From positions 1 to 9,134 of the forward strand of contig QNAF01000089.1 of the NCBI GenBank assembly GCA_003641405.1: a DNA stretch of 9,134 bases. The letters run 5' to 3'. The notes beneath the pieces are model-generated. The model saw only the letters and a program-made list of their open reading frames with translations. It ran no database searches and was not told the DNA's origin. The DNA comes from Candidatus Zixiibacteriota bacterium. Its GTDB lineage: Bacteria > Zixibacteria > MSB-5A5 > GN15 > FEB-12. Numbering within the stretch: the stretch's first letter is position 1; each line of letters starts with the position of its first letter. This document shows positions 1 to 6,805 of the stretch, in pieces. A program made the translations under genes and the position numbers.

Positions 1-725
1 GCTCAGGCCTGTTCCTGGTGGCGCCCATTATGGGGCACCGCTCAATTCCAGCGCAGGTGAAAGTAGGTTTGGCCATCCTGTTTGCGATTGTAGTGATCCC
101 GGGTGTGCCGAGTGTGGAACTGCCGTCAACAGGCTCGACTCTCGACCTCGTCGGGTTAGTGCTGTGTGAGCTGATGGTTGGCATTCTGCTGGGGTTCTTT
201 TTCACTCTGATTTTCAAGGCTGCCGAAATGGCCGGTGCGATGACCGGTTTTCAGATCGGTCTGGTAGTCGCTCAGGCATTCGATCCCAACGCCGGTGGGC
301 AGGTGGCCATCATCGGTCGGTTCTGGATTGCACTGGCGGGATTGATATTTTTGGCCATTAACGGGCACCACCTGGTGATTCAGGCGTTCAACGAGAGTTT
401 TCAGATCATCCCGCCGGGGCAGATGGTGGTCAACGGTGACACCGGCGAGATAATGGTCAGATACACGGCTTACGCACTGGTGCTGGCTGTCAAGATTGCC
501 TCTCCAGTGATCGTAACCCTGGTCCTGACGGACGTGGCGATGGGCACAATCTCCAAGCTGATGCCCACCATGAACATATTCATCGTCGGTTTCCCGCTCA
601 AAGTAGGTGTGGGTTTGATAGTGACCGCGATGGCGCTGCCGGTTCTCAGCTACGTGCTGCAGAAATCGACGGCCTATCTGAACGAGTCAGTAGGCGAACT
701 GCTGCAATCGATGGGGAAGGCATAG
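1..725 (+). CDS. fliR: Flagellar export gate protein FliR (5' partial)
   Basis: FliR is an inner-membrane component of the flagellar type III export gate, assembling with FliP and FliQ into the entry pore at the centre of the basal body. The reading frame is already open at base 3 (S-G-L-F-L-V before the GTG at 18), so the GTG is internal and the gene begins upstream of the window. About 240 residues are present against a usual 255-265, so roughly 15-25 N-terminal residues are missing. Seen: the family-like segment APIMGHRSIPAQVKVGLA, several long hydrophobic stretches, the conserved-looking GFQIGLVVAQAFDP region, and a C-terminal hydrophobic segment followed by a short amphipathic tail. It ends in TAG at 723-725. 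The next gene, flhB, starts 6 nt later, the usual fliR-flhB order. No frameshift or internal stop is seen. Identification is from sequence pattern and context. Confidence 0.93.
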   Translation, partial: SGLFLVAPIMGHRSIPAQVKVGLAILFAIVVIPGVPSVELPSTGSTLDLVGLVLCELMVGILLGFFFTLIFKAAEMAGAMTGFQIGLVVAQAFDPNAGGQVAIIGRFWIALAGLIFLAINGHHLVIQAFNESFQIIPPGQMVVNGDTGEIMVRYTAYALVLAVKIASPVIVTLVLTDVAMGTISKLMPTMNIFIVGFPLKVGVGLIVTAMALPVLSYVLQKSTAYLNESVGELLQSMGKA

Positions 726-731
726 GCACTG

Positions 732-1802
732 ATGGCGGAAGAGAGCTTCCAAGAGCGGACTGAGAAGGCGACTCCCAAACGGCGGGAAAAATCCCGGGAA
801 AAGGGACAGGTCGCCAAATCGCAGGATCTGAACGCTGCTGCCATTATTGTGCTCGGGTTCACCGCCCTGTTCCTACTCGGCCCTCAGTTGGTAGGCAATA
901 TCCTTCAGATGATGCGATACACGATGGCCAATGCAGCGACAATAGCTTCGTTTGATGTCACGTTCTACAAAGTGTTCACCGACAACATTGAGAACTTTAT
1001 GTCCACCATGATGCCGATGTTCATGGTTATGGTTGTGGTGGGGGCCGGTATTAATATCGCCCAGGTTGGATTCAAAATTACACCGAAGGCTATAGAACCG
1101 AAGTTCGAGAAGGTCAACGTAATCAGTGGTCTCAAGAAGCTCTTTTCAATGCGTTCGGCGGTGCAACTGGTGCGTGATCCACTCAAGCTTGTGATAGTTG
1201 GGTTGGTTGGCTTCCTGGCGATAAGAAGCGAATTTGAAGACTTCTTCCTTCTGCCGGATTTGAGCGTAGCGCAACTGGGCACAAGGCTCAGTATTCTGGT
1301 CCTGACAATTGCGCTCAAGATCGGCGGCGCCATTCTCGTGATCGCAATCCTCGACTACATGTACCAGCGGTACGAACACGAGAAGTCAATCAAGATGACC
1401 AAGCAGGATGTCAGGGACGAGTACAAGGACTCCGAGGGTTCTCCTCAGACAAAATCACGAGTCAGGCAGATCCAGCGAGAAATGTCTCGCAAGCGAATGA
1501 TGACGGAGATTCCGACAGCAGATGTCGTGGTGACAAACCCGACTCACATCGCGGTGGCGCTGAAGTATGATCCTAACGAAATGGACGCCCCGACTGTAAT
1601 TGCCAAGGGTCAGCGCCTGATTGCGCAGAAAATCAAGGAAATTGCACGCAAACATGGCATCCCGATTATCGAAGACAAGCCGTTGGCGCGCTCACTGTTC
1701 AAGATGTGCGAGATTGGCCAGATAGTACCGGCTAATCTGTACAGAGCAGTAGCCGAGATTCTTGCACACATCTATCGCCTCAAAGGCAAGGCAGTGAGGT
1801 AG
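732..1802 (+). CDS. flhB: Flagellar export switch protein FlhB
   Basis: FlhB is the export-gate protein that switches substrate specificity from rod/hook to filament proteins. The 356-residue length is typical. The N-terminus is charged and cytoplasmic (ERTEKATPKRREKSREKGQV, the usual FlhB opening). Four hydrophobic segments follow at about 35-55, 88-110, 148-165 and 186-212. A charged linker (about 213-265) leads to the cytoplasmic domain. The self-cleavage motif N-P-T-H is at residues 269-272, so cleavage would fall between N269 and P270, the same numbering as in Salmonella. The domain continues with the usual H-I-A-V-A-L-x-Y and P-x-x-x-A-K-G segments. The ATG at 732 is supported by GGGGAAGG at 713-720. 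It sits 6 nt after fliR and 3 nt before flhA, so translation is probably coupled. Nothing abnormal is seen. Confidence 0.97.
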   Translation: MAEESFQERTEKATPKRREKSREKGQVAKSQDLNAAAIIVLGFTALFLLGPQLVGNILQMMRYTMANAATIASFDVTFYKVFTDNIENFMSTMMPMFMVMVVVGAGINIAQVGFKITPKAIEPKFEKVNVISGLKKLFSMRSAVQLVRDPLKLVIVGLVGFLAIRSEFEDFFLLPDLSVAQLGTRLSILVLTIALKIGGAILVIAILDYMYQRYEHEKSIKMTKQDVRDEYKDSEGSPQTKSRVRQIQREMSRKRMMTEIPTADVVVTNPTHIAVALKYDPNEMDAPTVIAKGQRLIAQKIKEIARKHGIPIIEDKPLARSLFKMCEIGQIVPANLYRAVAEILAHIYRLKGKAVR

Positions 1803-1805
1803 GCG

Positions 1806-3890
1806 ATGGCAGAGGCAAGAAAAGCGTTTCTGAAGACTGTCACTGCTCGATCCGACATTGCTCTGTCTGTCGGTGTTATCGCCATTATCACGATTCTGGT
1901 GATACCGCTGCCGCCGGCGTTGCTGGATTTTGCGTTGGCGTTCAATATCACGTTTTCACTGGTCGTATTGCTCACCACGCTATACATCACTCGACCTTTG
2001 GATCTCTCGGTGTTTCCGGGAATGCTTTTGATAGTTACGCTCATGCGTCTGTCACTGAATGTGGCCTCTACCAGGCTCATCCTTGGACAGGCCTACGCCG
2101 GCGAGGTGATCAACTCATTCGGTAACTTTGTGGTTCAGGGGAACTACGTAGTCGGTTTTATCATATTCGTCATTCTGGTCATTATCCAGTTTATCGTGAT
2201 TACCAAGGGTGCGGGGCGTATTTCCGAAGTCTCAGCCAGGTTTACGTTGGATGCCATGCCCGGCAAACAGATGGCCATCGACGCCGATCTCAATGCAGGC
2301 ATTATCTCTGATCAGGAGGCTCGGGATCGTCGTGAGTCCATCGCACGTGAGGCCGACTTTTACGGTGCTATGGATGGCGCATCCAAGTTTGTACGTGGGG
2401 ATGCTGTTGCCGGCATTCTGATCACGCTGATCAACATCATAGGCGGTTTTATCATTGGGGCGGCACTTAACGGTATGAGCATAACGGATGCCATGCGCAC
2501 TTACTCGCTGTTGTCCATCGGTGACGGTCTGGTTACACAGGTACCGGCGCTTCTGGTGTCTACGGCCTCAGGTATAATTGTCACACGTGCTGCCGCGACT
2601 TCGAACATGGGATCGGATCTGGTCGATCAGCTCACACGCCAGCCACGCGCAATCATGGTAGCCGCAGGCGCACTCATACTTTTTGGTATGGTTCCGGGAA
2701 TGCCGACAGTGACATTTGTTCTTCTGGGGCTGGCGGTAGGAAGCATCGGATACTTCACCAAAGAGTTTCAGAAGAAGACAGCCGAAGAAGCAAAAGAAGA
2801 GGAAGCAAAGGCCAAAGAGACCGAACAGACAAAGCCGGCTGAACGCACGGAAGACCTTCTGAAAGTCGATACCATCGGATTGGAGATTGGCTACGGTCTC
2901 ATACCGCTGGTGGACGCCAACCAGGGTGGTGACCTTCTTCAGCGCATATCGGTTGTCCGTAATCAGCTTGCGGCTGAACTCGGCATTATCGTGCCGTCAA
3001 TTCGAATTCGTGACAACGTGGCCCTGAAACCGAACGAATACCAGATCAAGATCAAAGGTATCAGAGTTGCTGGTTTTGAGCTGATGCTCGACCATCTTCT
3101 GGCGATCAATCCCGGCTATGTGGAAGAGAAACTTGACGGCTTCGACCCAAACGAGCCTGCATTTGGGCTAAAAGCCACGTGGATCATGCCGACCATCAAG
3201 GAGGTCGCTGAAGCCAACAACTACACGGTAGTGGAACCTTCGGCTATTCTTGCCACTCATCTGACGGAAATCATCAGGGCTGCCTCCAGTGAGATTCTTA
3301 CGCGGCAGGACGTGCAGCACCTGGTTGATACACTTAAGGAAGATTATCCCGCACTGGTTAACTCCGTGATTCCCGAAGTAGTTCCCCTGGGATCACTGCA
3401 CAAAGTGCTTCAATCATTATTGGGCGAGAGGGTGGCAGTGCGTGATCTGCCGTCTATCGTCGAGACTATTTCCGACTACATCAGTGCCACCAAGGAACCT
3501 GACGTGTTGGCGGAGTATGTCCGTATGGCGCTCAAGCGACAGATAACGGAGATGTACAAAGACAATTCCGGAAAGATAAGTGTGTTCACAATCGATCCGG
3601 CAATAGAGCAGAAGATGGCTGAGGCTGTGCAGAACACAAAGCAGGGTCTGATGCTGGTGATGGATCCCGCAATGACTGAGAAACTTCTTCAGCAGATTGG
3701 CAAACAGGTGGAACTGATGCAGTCGTCCGGCCTGGCTCCGCTGTGTATCTGTTCCCCGAATGTTCGGCTGGCGCTACGCCGTCTTACGGAAGCCGGTTAC
3801 CCTGCTCTGTCAGTTGTTTCCTATAACGAGATCCTGGCCACAGCCGAGGTTGTGTCCACAGGAATGGTGAGGTTACAAGATGATAATTAG
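1806..3890 (+). CDS. flhA: Flagellar export gate protein FlhA
   Basis: FlhA is the major export-gate subunit. Its membrane half couples ion flow to secretion and its cytoplasmic ring docks chaperone-substrate complexes. The 694-residue length is normal. Residues about 18-315 hold the membrane half. The FHIPEP-family signature loop is at about 134-165 (K-G-A-G-R-I then FTLDAMPGKQMAIDADLNAG). K154 and D159 have the spacing of the functionally important K203/D208 of Salmonella. A Lys/Glu-rich linker at about 319-350 leads to the cytoplasmic domain, with typical L-x-x-R-I-x-x-x-R, IPEVVPLG and late C-S-P-N-V-R segments. The ATG at 1806 has GAGGTAGG just upstream, overlapping the end of flhB. The 3' end overlaps flhF by 11 nt. 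The gene is intact. Confidence 0.98.
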   Translation: MAEARKAFLKTVTARSDIALSVGVIAIITILVIPLPPALLDFALAFNITFSLVVLLTTLYITRPLDLSVFPGMLLIVTLMRLSLNVASTRLILGQAYAGEVINSFGNFVVQGNYVVGFIIFVILVIIQFIVITKGAGRISEVSARFTLDAMPGKQMAIDADLNAGIISDQEARDRRESIAREADFYGAMDGASKFVRGDAVAGILITLINIIGGFIIGAALNGMSITDAMRTYSLLSIGDGLVTQVPALLVSTASGIIVTRAAATSNMGSDLVDQLTRQPRAIMVAAGALILFGMVPGMPTVTFVLLGLAVGSIGYFTKEFQKKTAEEAKEEEAKAKETEQTKPAERTEDLLKVDTIGLEIGYGLIPLVDANQGGDLLQRISVVRNQLAAELGIIVPSIRIRDNVALKPNEYQIKIKGIRVAGFELMLDHLLAINPGYVEEKLDGFDPNEPAFGLKATWIMPTIKEVAEANNYTVVEPSAILATHLTEIIRAASSEILTRQDVQHLVDTLKEDYPALVNSVIPEVVPLGSLHKVLQSLLGERVAVRDLPSIVETISDYISATKEPDVLAEYVRMALKRQITEMYKDNSGKISVFTIDPAIEQKMAEAVQNTKQGLMLVMDPAMTEKLLQQIGKQVELMQSSGLAPLCICSPNVRLALRRLTEAGYPALSVVSYNEILATAEVVSTGMVRLQDDN

Positions 3891-5043
3891 ATCGTTTGTG
3901 GCGCCGTCGGCAGCCGCGGCACTCAAAAACGTACGAAGTGAGATGGGGGGGGATGCCGTTGTGCTCAAAACTACCCAGACCACGGAACAGAACGGCAAGG
4001 AGATGATCGAAGTAACAGCCTGCCTTGATAATCCGACTGCGGCTCAGGCATCAAAGGTGTTGCTCGACAAAAAGACTCGACTGGACAAGTCGACTATCAG
4101 CGATACAACTCCGCGGGCAACCACGGAACTGTCCGTTCAGGAAGGTCAACAGGAGTTGTCCACGGCGGACTCCAAAGAAACTGCCACACTGACTATTGAA
4201 TCACGTCTTGACGCCATTGAGGCGAAGCTCGACCTCCTGTTGAGCACCGACATCGCAGATACTTCGGTCGCTGTTCCTGAGTCGAAGGTCCTTGTCGCTG
4301 CTGCGGCCATGCGCAAAGCGGACGTGCCGGAGCTGTATATAGCTTCTTTCTTCGATGCGTTGCGCGACAAGTTCGGCGAAGAACAGATTACTGAAAAGAC
4401 CATCCATGACGAGTTGGTGAGTCGAATCGAGTCACTTGTTGAGCCGGGGTTGAGTTTTCAGGCAGGTAATCGTCTGGTGTTCATCGGTCCTGCCGGGTCT
4501 GGCAAGACTTCCGTAGTCGGTAAACTGGCATCTCAATTAGTGGTTGAACAAAAGACCGCCGTGACGCTTGTCACCCTGGATTCATACAAGGTCGGGGCGC
4601 TCGATGAGATCGCGAGTTATTCAGACTTGCTCGGAGTCGATCTGACGGAAGCCTCAGATGTGGCTGCTCGATCAAGCCATCGCGATAAGGTGGTATTGAT
4701 CGACACCGGTGCGTTCCCTTGGGAAACGGGGGAAACTGTGCGAGTGCGAGAACAACTCGATCATATGGAACCGACTCATCGGTTTGTAGTCTTCTCTGCG
4801 CTGACACGCTCCTCCGACATTGAGAGCATCGCTCTTTCGGCCATGCAACTGCAGCCGACACACCTGGTGTTCACTATGACAGATTTATCTGACTGTTGGG
4901 GAGCAGCCCTGGCTGCAGCCGAGGCCACCGGTATCAGGATTGGGTTGATTACCAATTCACCGAGTGGCACAGGACGGGTGGAGTCACCGAATGCTTCTGC
5001 AATAGCCGCCAGAATCCTCGGCGCGGAGGAACAGGATGGATAG
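3880..5043 (+). CDS. flhF: SRP-type GTPase FlhF, with unusual G motifs
   Basis: FlhF is a membrane-associated GTPase of the SRP/FtsY family that fixes the site of flagellar assembly, usually with FlhG. The N-terminus (M-I-I-R-S-F, then ALKNVRSEMGGDAVVLKTT) is the family's opening. Residues about 65-135 are a low-complexity linker with a short helix (105-123). The N domain is about 135-195 and the G domain about 197-380. The P-loop is intact (GPAGSGKT, 203-210) and followed by GKLA. The other motifs are altered compared with SRP GTPases: DTYR is DSYK (234-237), DTAGR is DTGAF (275-279), TKLD is TMTD (332-335), and the usual GQ-x-P-D-D segment is replaced by SPSGTGRVESPN. D335 is kept. FlhF is still the best call because of the N-terminus, length and position between flhA and flhG. 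It overlaps flhA by 11 nt and flhG by 8 nt. A run of eight G lies at codons 22-25. GTP hydrolysis may be weak; this is inferred. Confidence 0.9.
   Translation: MIIRSFVAPSAAAALKNVRSEMGGDAVVLKTTQTTEQNGKEMIEVTACLDNPTAAQASKVLLDKKTRLDKSTISDTTPRATTELSVQEGQQELSTADSKETATLTIESRLDAIEAKLDLLLSTDIADTSVAVPESKVLVAAAAMRKADVPELYIASFFDALRDKFGEEQITEKTIHDELVSRIESLVEPGLSFQAGNRLVFIGPAGSGKTSVVGKLASQLVVEQKTAVTLVTLDSYKVGALDEIASYSDLLGVDLTEASDVAARSSHRDKVVLIDTGAFPWETGETVRVREQLDHMEPTHRFVVFSALTRSSDIESIALSAMQLQPTHLVFTMTDLSDCWGAALAAAEATGIRIGLITNSPSGTGRVESPNASAIAARILGAEEQDG
3945..3952 (+). repeat. G8 homopolymer tract in flhF
   Basis: Eight consecutive G bases span the end of codon Met22, two GGG glycine codons and the start of Asp25. 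It is the longest G run noticed in the window. A gain of one G would bring TGA at about 4026-4028 into frame, and a loss of one would bring TGA at 4004-4006 into frame, so either slip would cut FlhF to roughly 40-50 residues. Whether it varies cannot be told from one sequence. Confidence 0.9.
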
Positions 5044-5896
5044 GCAACAGCGTCTGAAGGCGGCTCTGAGCCCGTCACAACCTGATCGCCACCGAGTGAT
5101 TTCAGTTCTTTCCGGCAAGGGCGGAGTGGGCAAGTCGGTGATTGCATACAATCTCGCGGAAAGAGCAAAAGACTACGGGTTGAGAACACTACTGGTCGAT
5201 GCTGATTTGAGTTCCGGCAACATTCATGTGCTGGCCAATCTGGCACCTGAGCATAACCTGTGGGAGTACGCGGTTGAACGACTGTCCCTCAAGGATACAG
5301 TAGTGACAACCAGCAGCGGCTTGGAAATCCTTGCGGCGCCATCGGCAGGCACGGTTGTCGAGACACTTGACACTAGGACTACTGCGAAACTGTTCGCACG
5401 TTTGTACGATCAGACCCGCGATTACGACTTGATCGTGATAGATCACTCTTCAGGAGTCTCAAAGTCTGCCACGGTACTGGCAAGTGCCTCTGATCTTTGC
5501 CTGCTTATCGTGATACCGGAGTTGACATCAATCCATGACGGTTACGGACTGTGGAAGTATCTTTTCGAGTCCAATACATCAATTGACTGTCGTCTTCTTC
5601 TGAATCGCGTGAACTCCGAGGAAGAGACCCGCTATGTCAGATCAAGATTTACGGAAGTAGCCGAAAAGTTCCTGGGCAAGGCGCCAGGGTTCATCGGCTC
5701 GCTTCCTGAGGACGAAGCTGTTCGTCAAGCAGTAGCTCGTCAAGTCCCCATCGCTGGAGCAGTCTCCCAATCTCCGGTGGTACAAGTGCTTGACGCTTTC
5801 ATTCAAGTGTATGCAGGCAGATCAACCCAACCGGTATCTGCAAACCCCTCCAAAACCGTAAATAATCATCCGGCAACAGCCGATATAAGGGAATAA
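5036..5896 (+). CDS. flhG: MinD-type ATPase FlhG (YlxH/FleN), flagellar number regulator
   Basis: FlhG is a P-loop ATPase of the MinD/ParA class. It limits flagellar number and stimulates the GTPase of FlhF through an N-terminal helix. The deviant Walker A is intact (S-G-K-G-G-V-G-K-S, signature Lys28 and Lys33). The next motif is LLVDADL with D55 and D57, and the Walker B-like strand is LIVIDHSSG with D136. PELTSIHDGYGLWK (161-174) matches the family's PExTSxxDAYxLxK. The family's N-terminal D-Q-A-x-x-L-R activator motif is degenerate here: D2-R-Q-Q-R-L7-K8. The C-terminal 25 residues are Ser/Pro/Asn-rich, and I do not see the expected amphipathic membrane-binding helix there. The ATG at 5036 has a strong GGAGGA (5025-5030) 5 nt upstream. 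Length is 286 aa, close to usual. It overlaps flhF by 8 nt and ends 7 nt before fliA. Confidence 0.93.
   Translation: MDRQQRLKAALSPSQPDRHRVISVLSGKGGVGKSVIAYNLAERAKDYGLRTLLVDADLSSGNIHVLANLAPEHNLWEYAVERLSLKDTVVTTSSGLEILAAPSAGTVVETLDTRTTAKLFARLYDQTRDYDLIVIDHSSGVSKSATVLASASDLCLLIVIPELTSIHDGYGLWKYLFESNTSIDCRLLLNRVNSEEETRYVRSRFTEVAEKFLGKAPGFIGSLPEDEAVRQAVARQVPIAGAVSQSPVVQVLDAFIQVYAGRSTQPVSANPSKTVNNHPATADIRE
5859..5886 (+). promoter_or_regulatory. Putative SigD/FliA-type (sigma28) promoter ahead of fliA
   Basis: TAAA (5859-5862), a 16-nt spacer, then GCCGATAT (5879-5886). This equals the Bacillus subtilis SigD consensus (TAAA-N14-16-GCCGATAT) and is one base of spacing and one base from the enteric sigma28 form. 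It lies inside the last codons of flhG. The predicted start is near 5893, about 11 nt before the fliA ATG. That would leave the AAGGGA Shine-Dalgarno candidate (5887-5892) outside the new transcript, which counts against efficient use for fliA itself unless the message is read with a very short leader. Confidence 0.55.
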
Positions 5897-5903
5897 CATT
5901 CAA

Positions 5904-6773
5904 ATGGTTACAGCAACGAAAACGCCAGCAAGGCGAACCCGAAAACCCAAGGTTACTCATCAAGTTACGCCAACCCGTACTCCTGGAGGGTCGCGTTCAC
6001 GAAGATGGGAAGTCACTGTTCGTGATTGGTCAAGATACCGGAAAAATCCCACGAGTGAGTTACGCATGCAGTTGCTGAACAAGTATCTGCCGTTGGTCCG
6101 AAACGTGGCTACCCGCATGGCCATGGGGTTCCCGCGCTCGGTAGAATTGACTGATCTGATCAACACCGGTGCTATTGGTCTGGTGGAAGCGTTCCGCAAT
6201 TTTGACCCCGATCGTGGAGTGAAGTTTGAGACGTACGCCGTGCCGCGTATCCGTGGTGCCATTCTGGACGAGTTGCGAGCGCTTGACTGGGTGCCAAGGT
6301 CAACACGAGCCAAGTCCCGTGAGATTGACCGGGCTCTCGTTGTTCTCGAGAATCAGTTGGGTCGACAGCCGGAGAAAGCCGAACTTGCTAAGGAACTGAA
6401 GATCACAATGCCTGAGCTGCATCACGCACTTGATGATGTCTCCTGTACAAACATCCTGTCGCTGGATGAGATTATCTACCCCGAGGATGACAATCGTCAG
6501 GTTCCTCGTATCGAGACGATCTATGATCACTCCGTTCTTTCGGTTCTTGGCGAGATAGAGAAGGGTGAGTTGCACTCATATCTGGTCACCGCGATCGACA
6601 ATCTCAGTGAGCAGGAGAAACTGGTGATAGGCCTTTACTATTTTGAGGAATTGACGCTGAAAGAAATCGGCGAAGTGATGATTATTTCGGAATCACGCGT
6701 GTCTCAGATTCACACGCGAGCTGTCAAGAAACTTAGAGGTATGGTCAAGGAAAGGTTTGCCTTGACCGCGTAA
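5904..6773 (+). CDS. fliA: Flagellar sigma factor FliA/SigD (sigma28)
   Basis: This is an alternative sigma factor of the FliA/SigD/WhiG group, which directs RNA polymerase to late flagellar and chemotaxis promoters. Region 2 starts at about W42 and includes KYLPLVRNVATRMAMGFP, DLINTGAIGLVEAF and the -10-reading segment FDPDRGVKFETYAVPRIRGA followed by ILDELRALDWVPRS. Region 3 is about 135-190. Region 4 (about 225-285) holds the helix-turn-helix LTLKEIGEVMIISESRVSQI. The protein is 289 aa, longer than the usual 235-260, because of a roughly 40-residue Arg/Lys/Thr-rich N-terminal extension. No later ATG/GTG precedes region 2, so the ATG at 5904 is kept; AAGGGA lies 11 nt upstream, a rather long spacing. 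It starts 7 nt after flhG. The SigD-type promoter just upstream suggests self-activation. FlgM was not seen in the window. Confidence 0.95.
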   Translation: MVTATKTPARRTRKPKVTHQVTPTRTPGGSRSRRWEVTVRDWSRYRKNPTSELRMQLLNKYLPLVRNVATRMAMGFPRSVELTDLINTGAIGLVEAFRNFDPDRGVKFETYAVPRIRGAILDELRALDWVPRSTRAKSREIDRALVVLENQLGRQPEKAELAKELKITMPELHHALDDVSCTNILSLDEIIYPEDDNRQVPRIETIYDHSVLSVLGEIEKGELHSYLVTAIDNLSEQEKLVIGLYYFEELTLKEIGEVMIISESRVSQIHTRAVKKLRGMVKERFALTA

Positions 6774-6780
6774 ATAACAA

Positions 6781-6793
6781 CCGTTCAGAACGG
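6781..6793. repeat. 13-bp perfect palindrome between fliA and the next gene
   Basis: CCGTTC-A-GAACGG lies in the 32-nt gap after fliA, 8 nt past its stop codon and 12 nt before the next start. In RNA it could form a 5-bp stem with a 3-base loop right beside the Shine-Dalgarno region (GGAG at 6792-6795). No T-run follows, so it is not an intrinsic terminator. It could be a protein-binding site, a weak translation-control stem, or chance. Confidence 0.5.
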
Positions 6794-6805
6794 AGTGGAA
6801 GGACT

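Noticed and set aside
18..20. GTG at 18 as the true start of FliR
   Set aside because: The frame is open and FliR-like before it (S-G-L-F-L-V), and a start there would make the protein too short for the family.
2283..2290. GCCGATCT in flhA as a second sigma28 -10 box
   Set aside because: There is no TAAA at the right distance upstream, and the bases encode the conserved D-A-D-L of FlhA.
4903..4916. GCAGCC-CT-GGCTGC inverted repeat in flhF
   Set aside because: The 2-base loop is too small for a full stem and the sequence is explained by an Ala-rich coding stretch.
4776..5246. 156-codon minus-strand reading frame across the flhF/flhG junction
   Set aside because: It lies entirely opposite two clear genes, has Arg/Pro/Ser-rich shadow composition and no plausible ribosome site.
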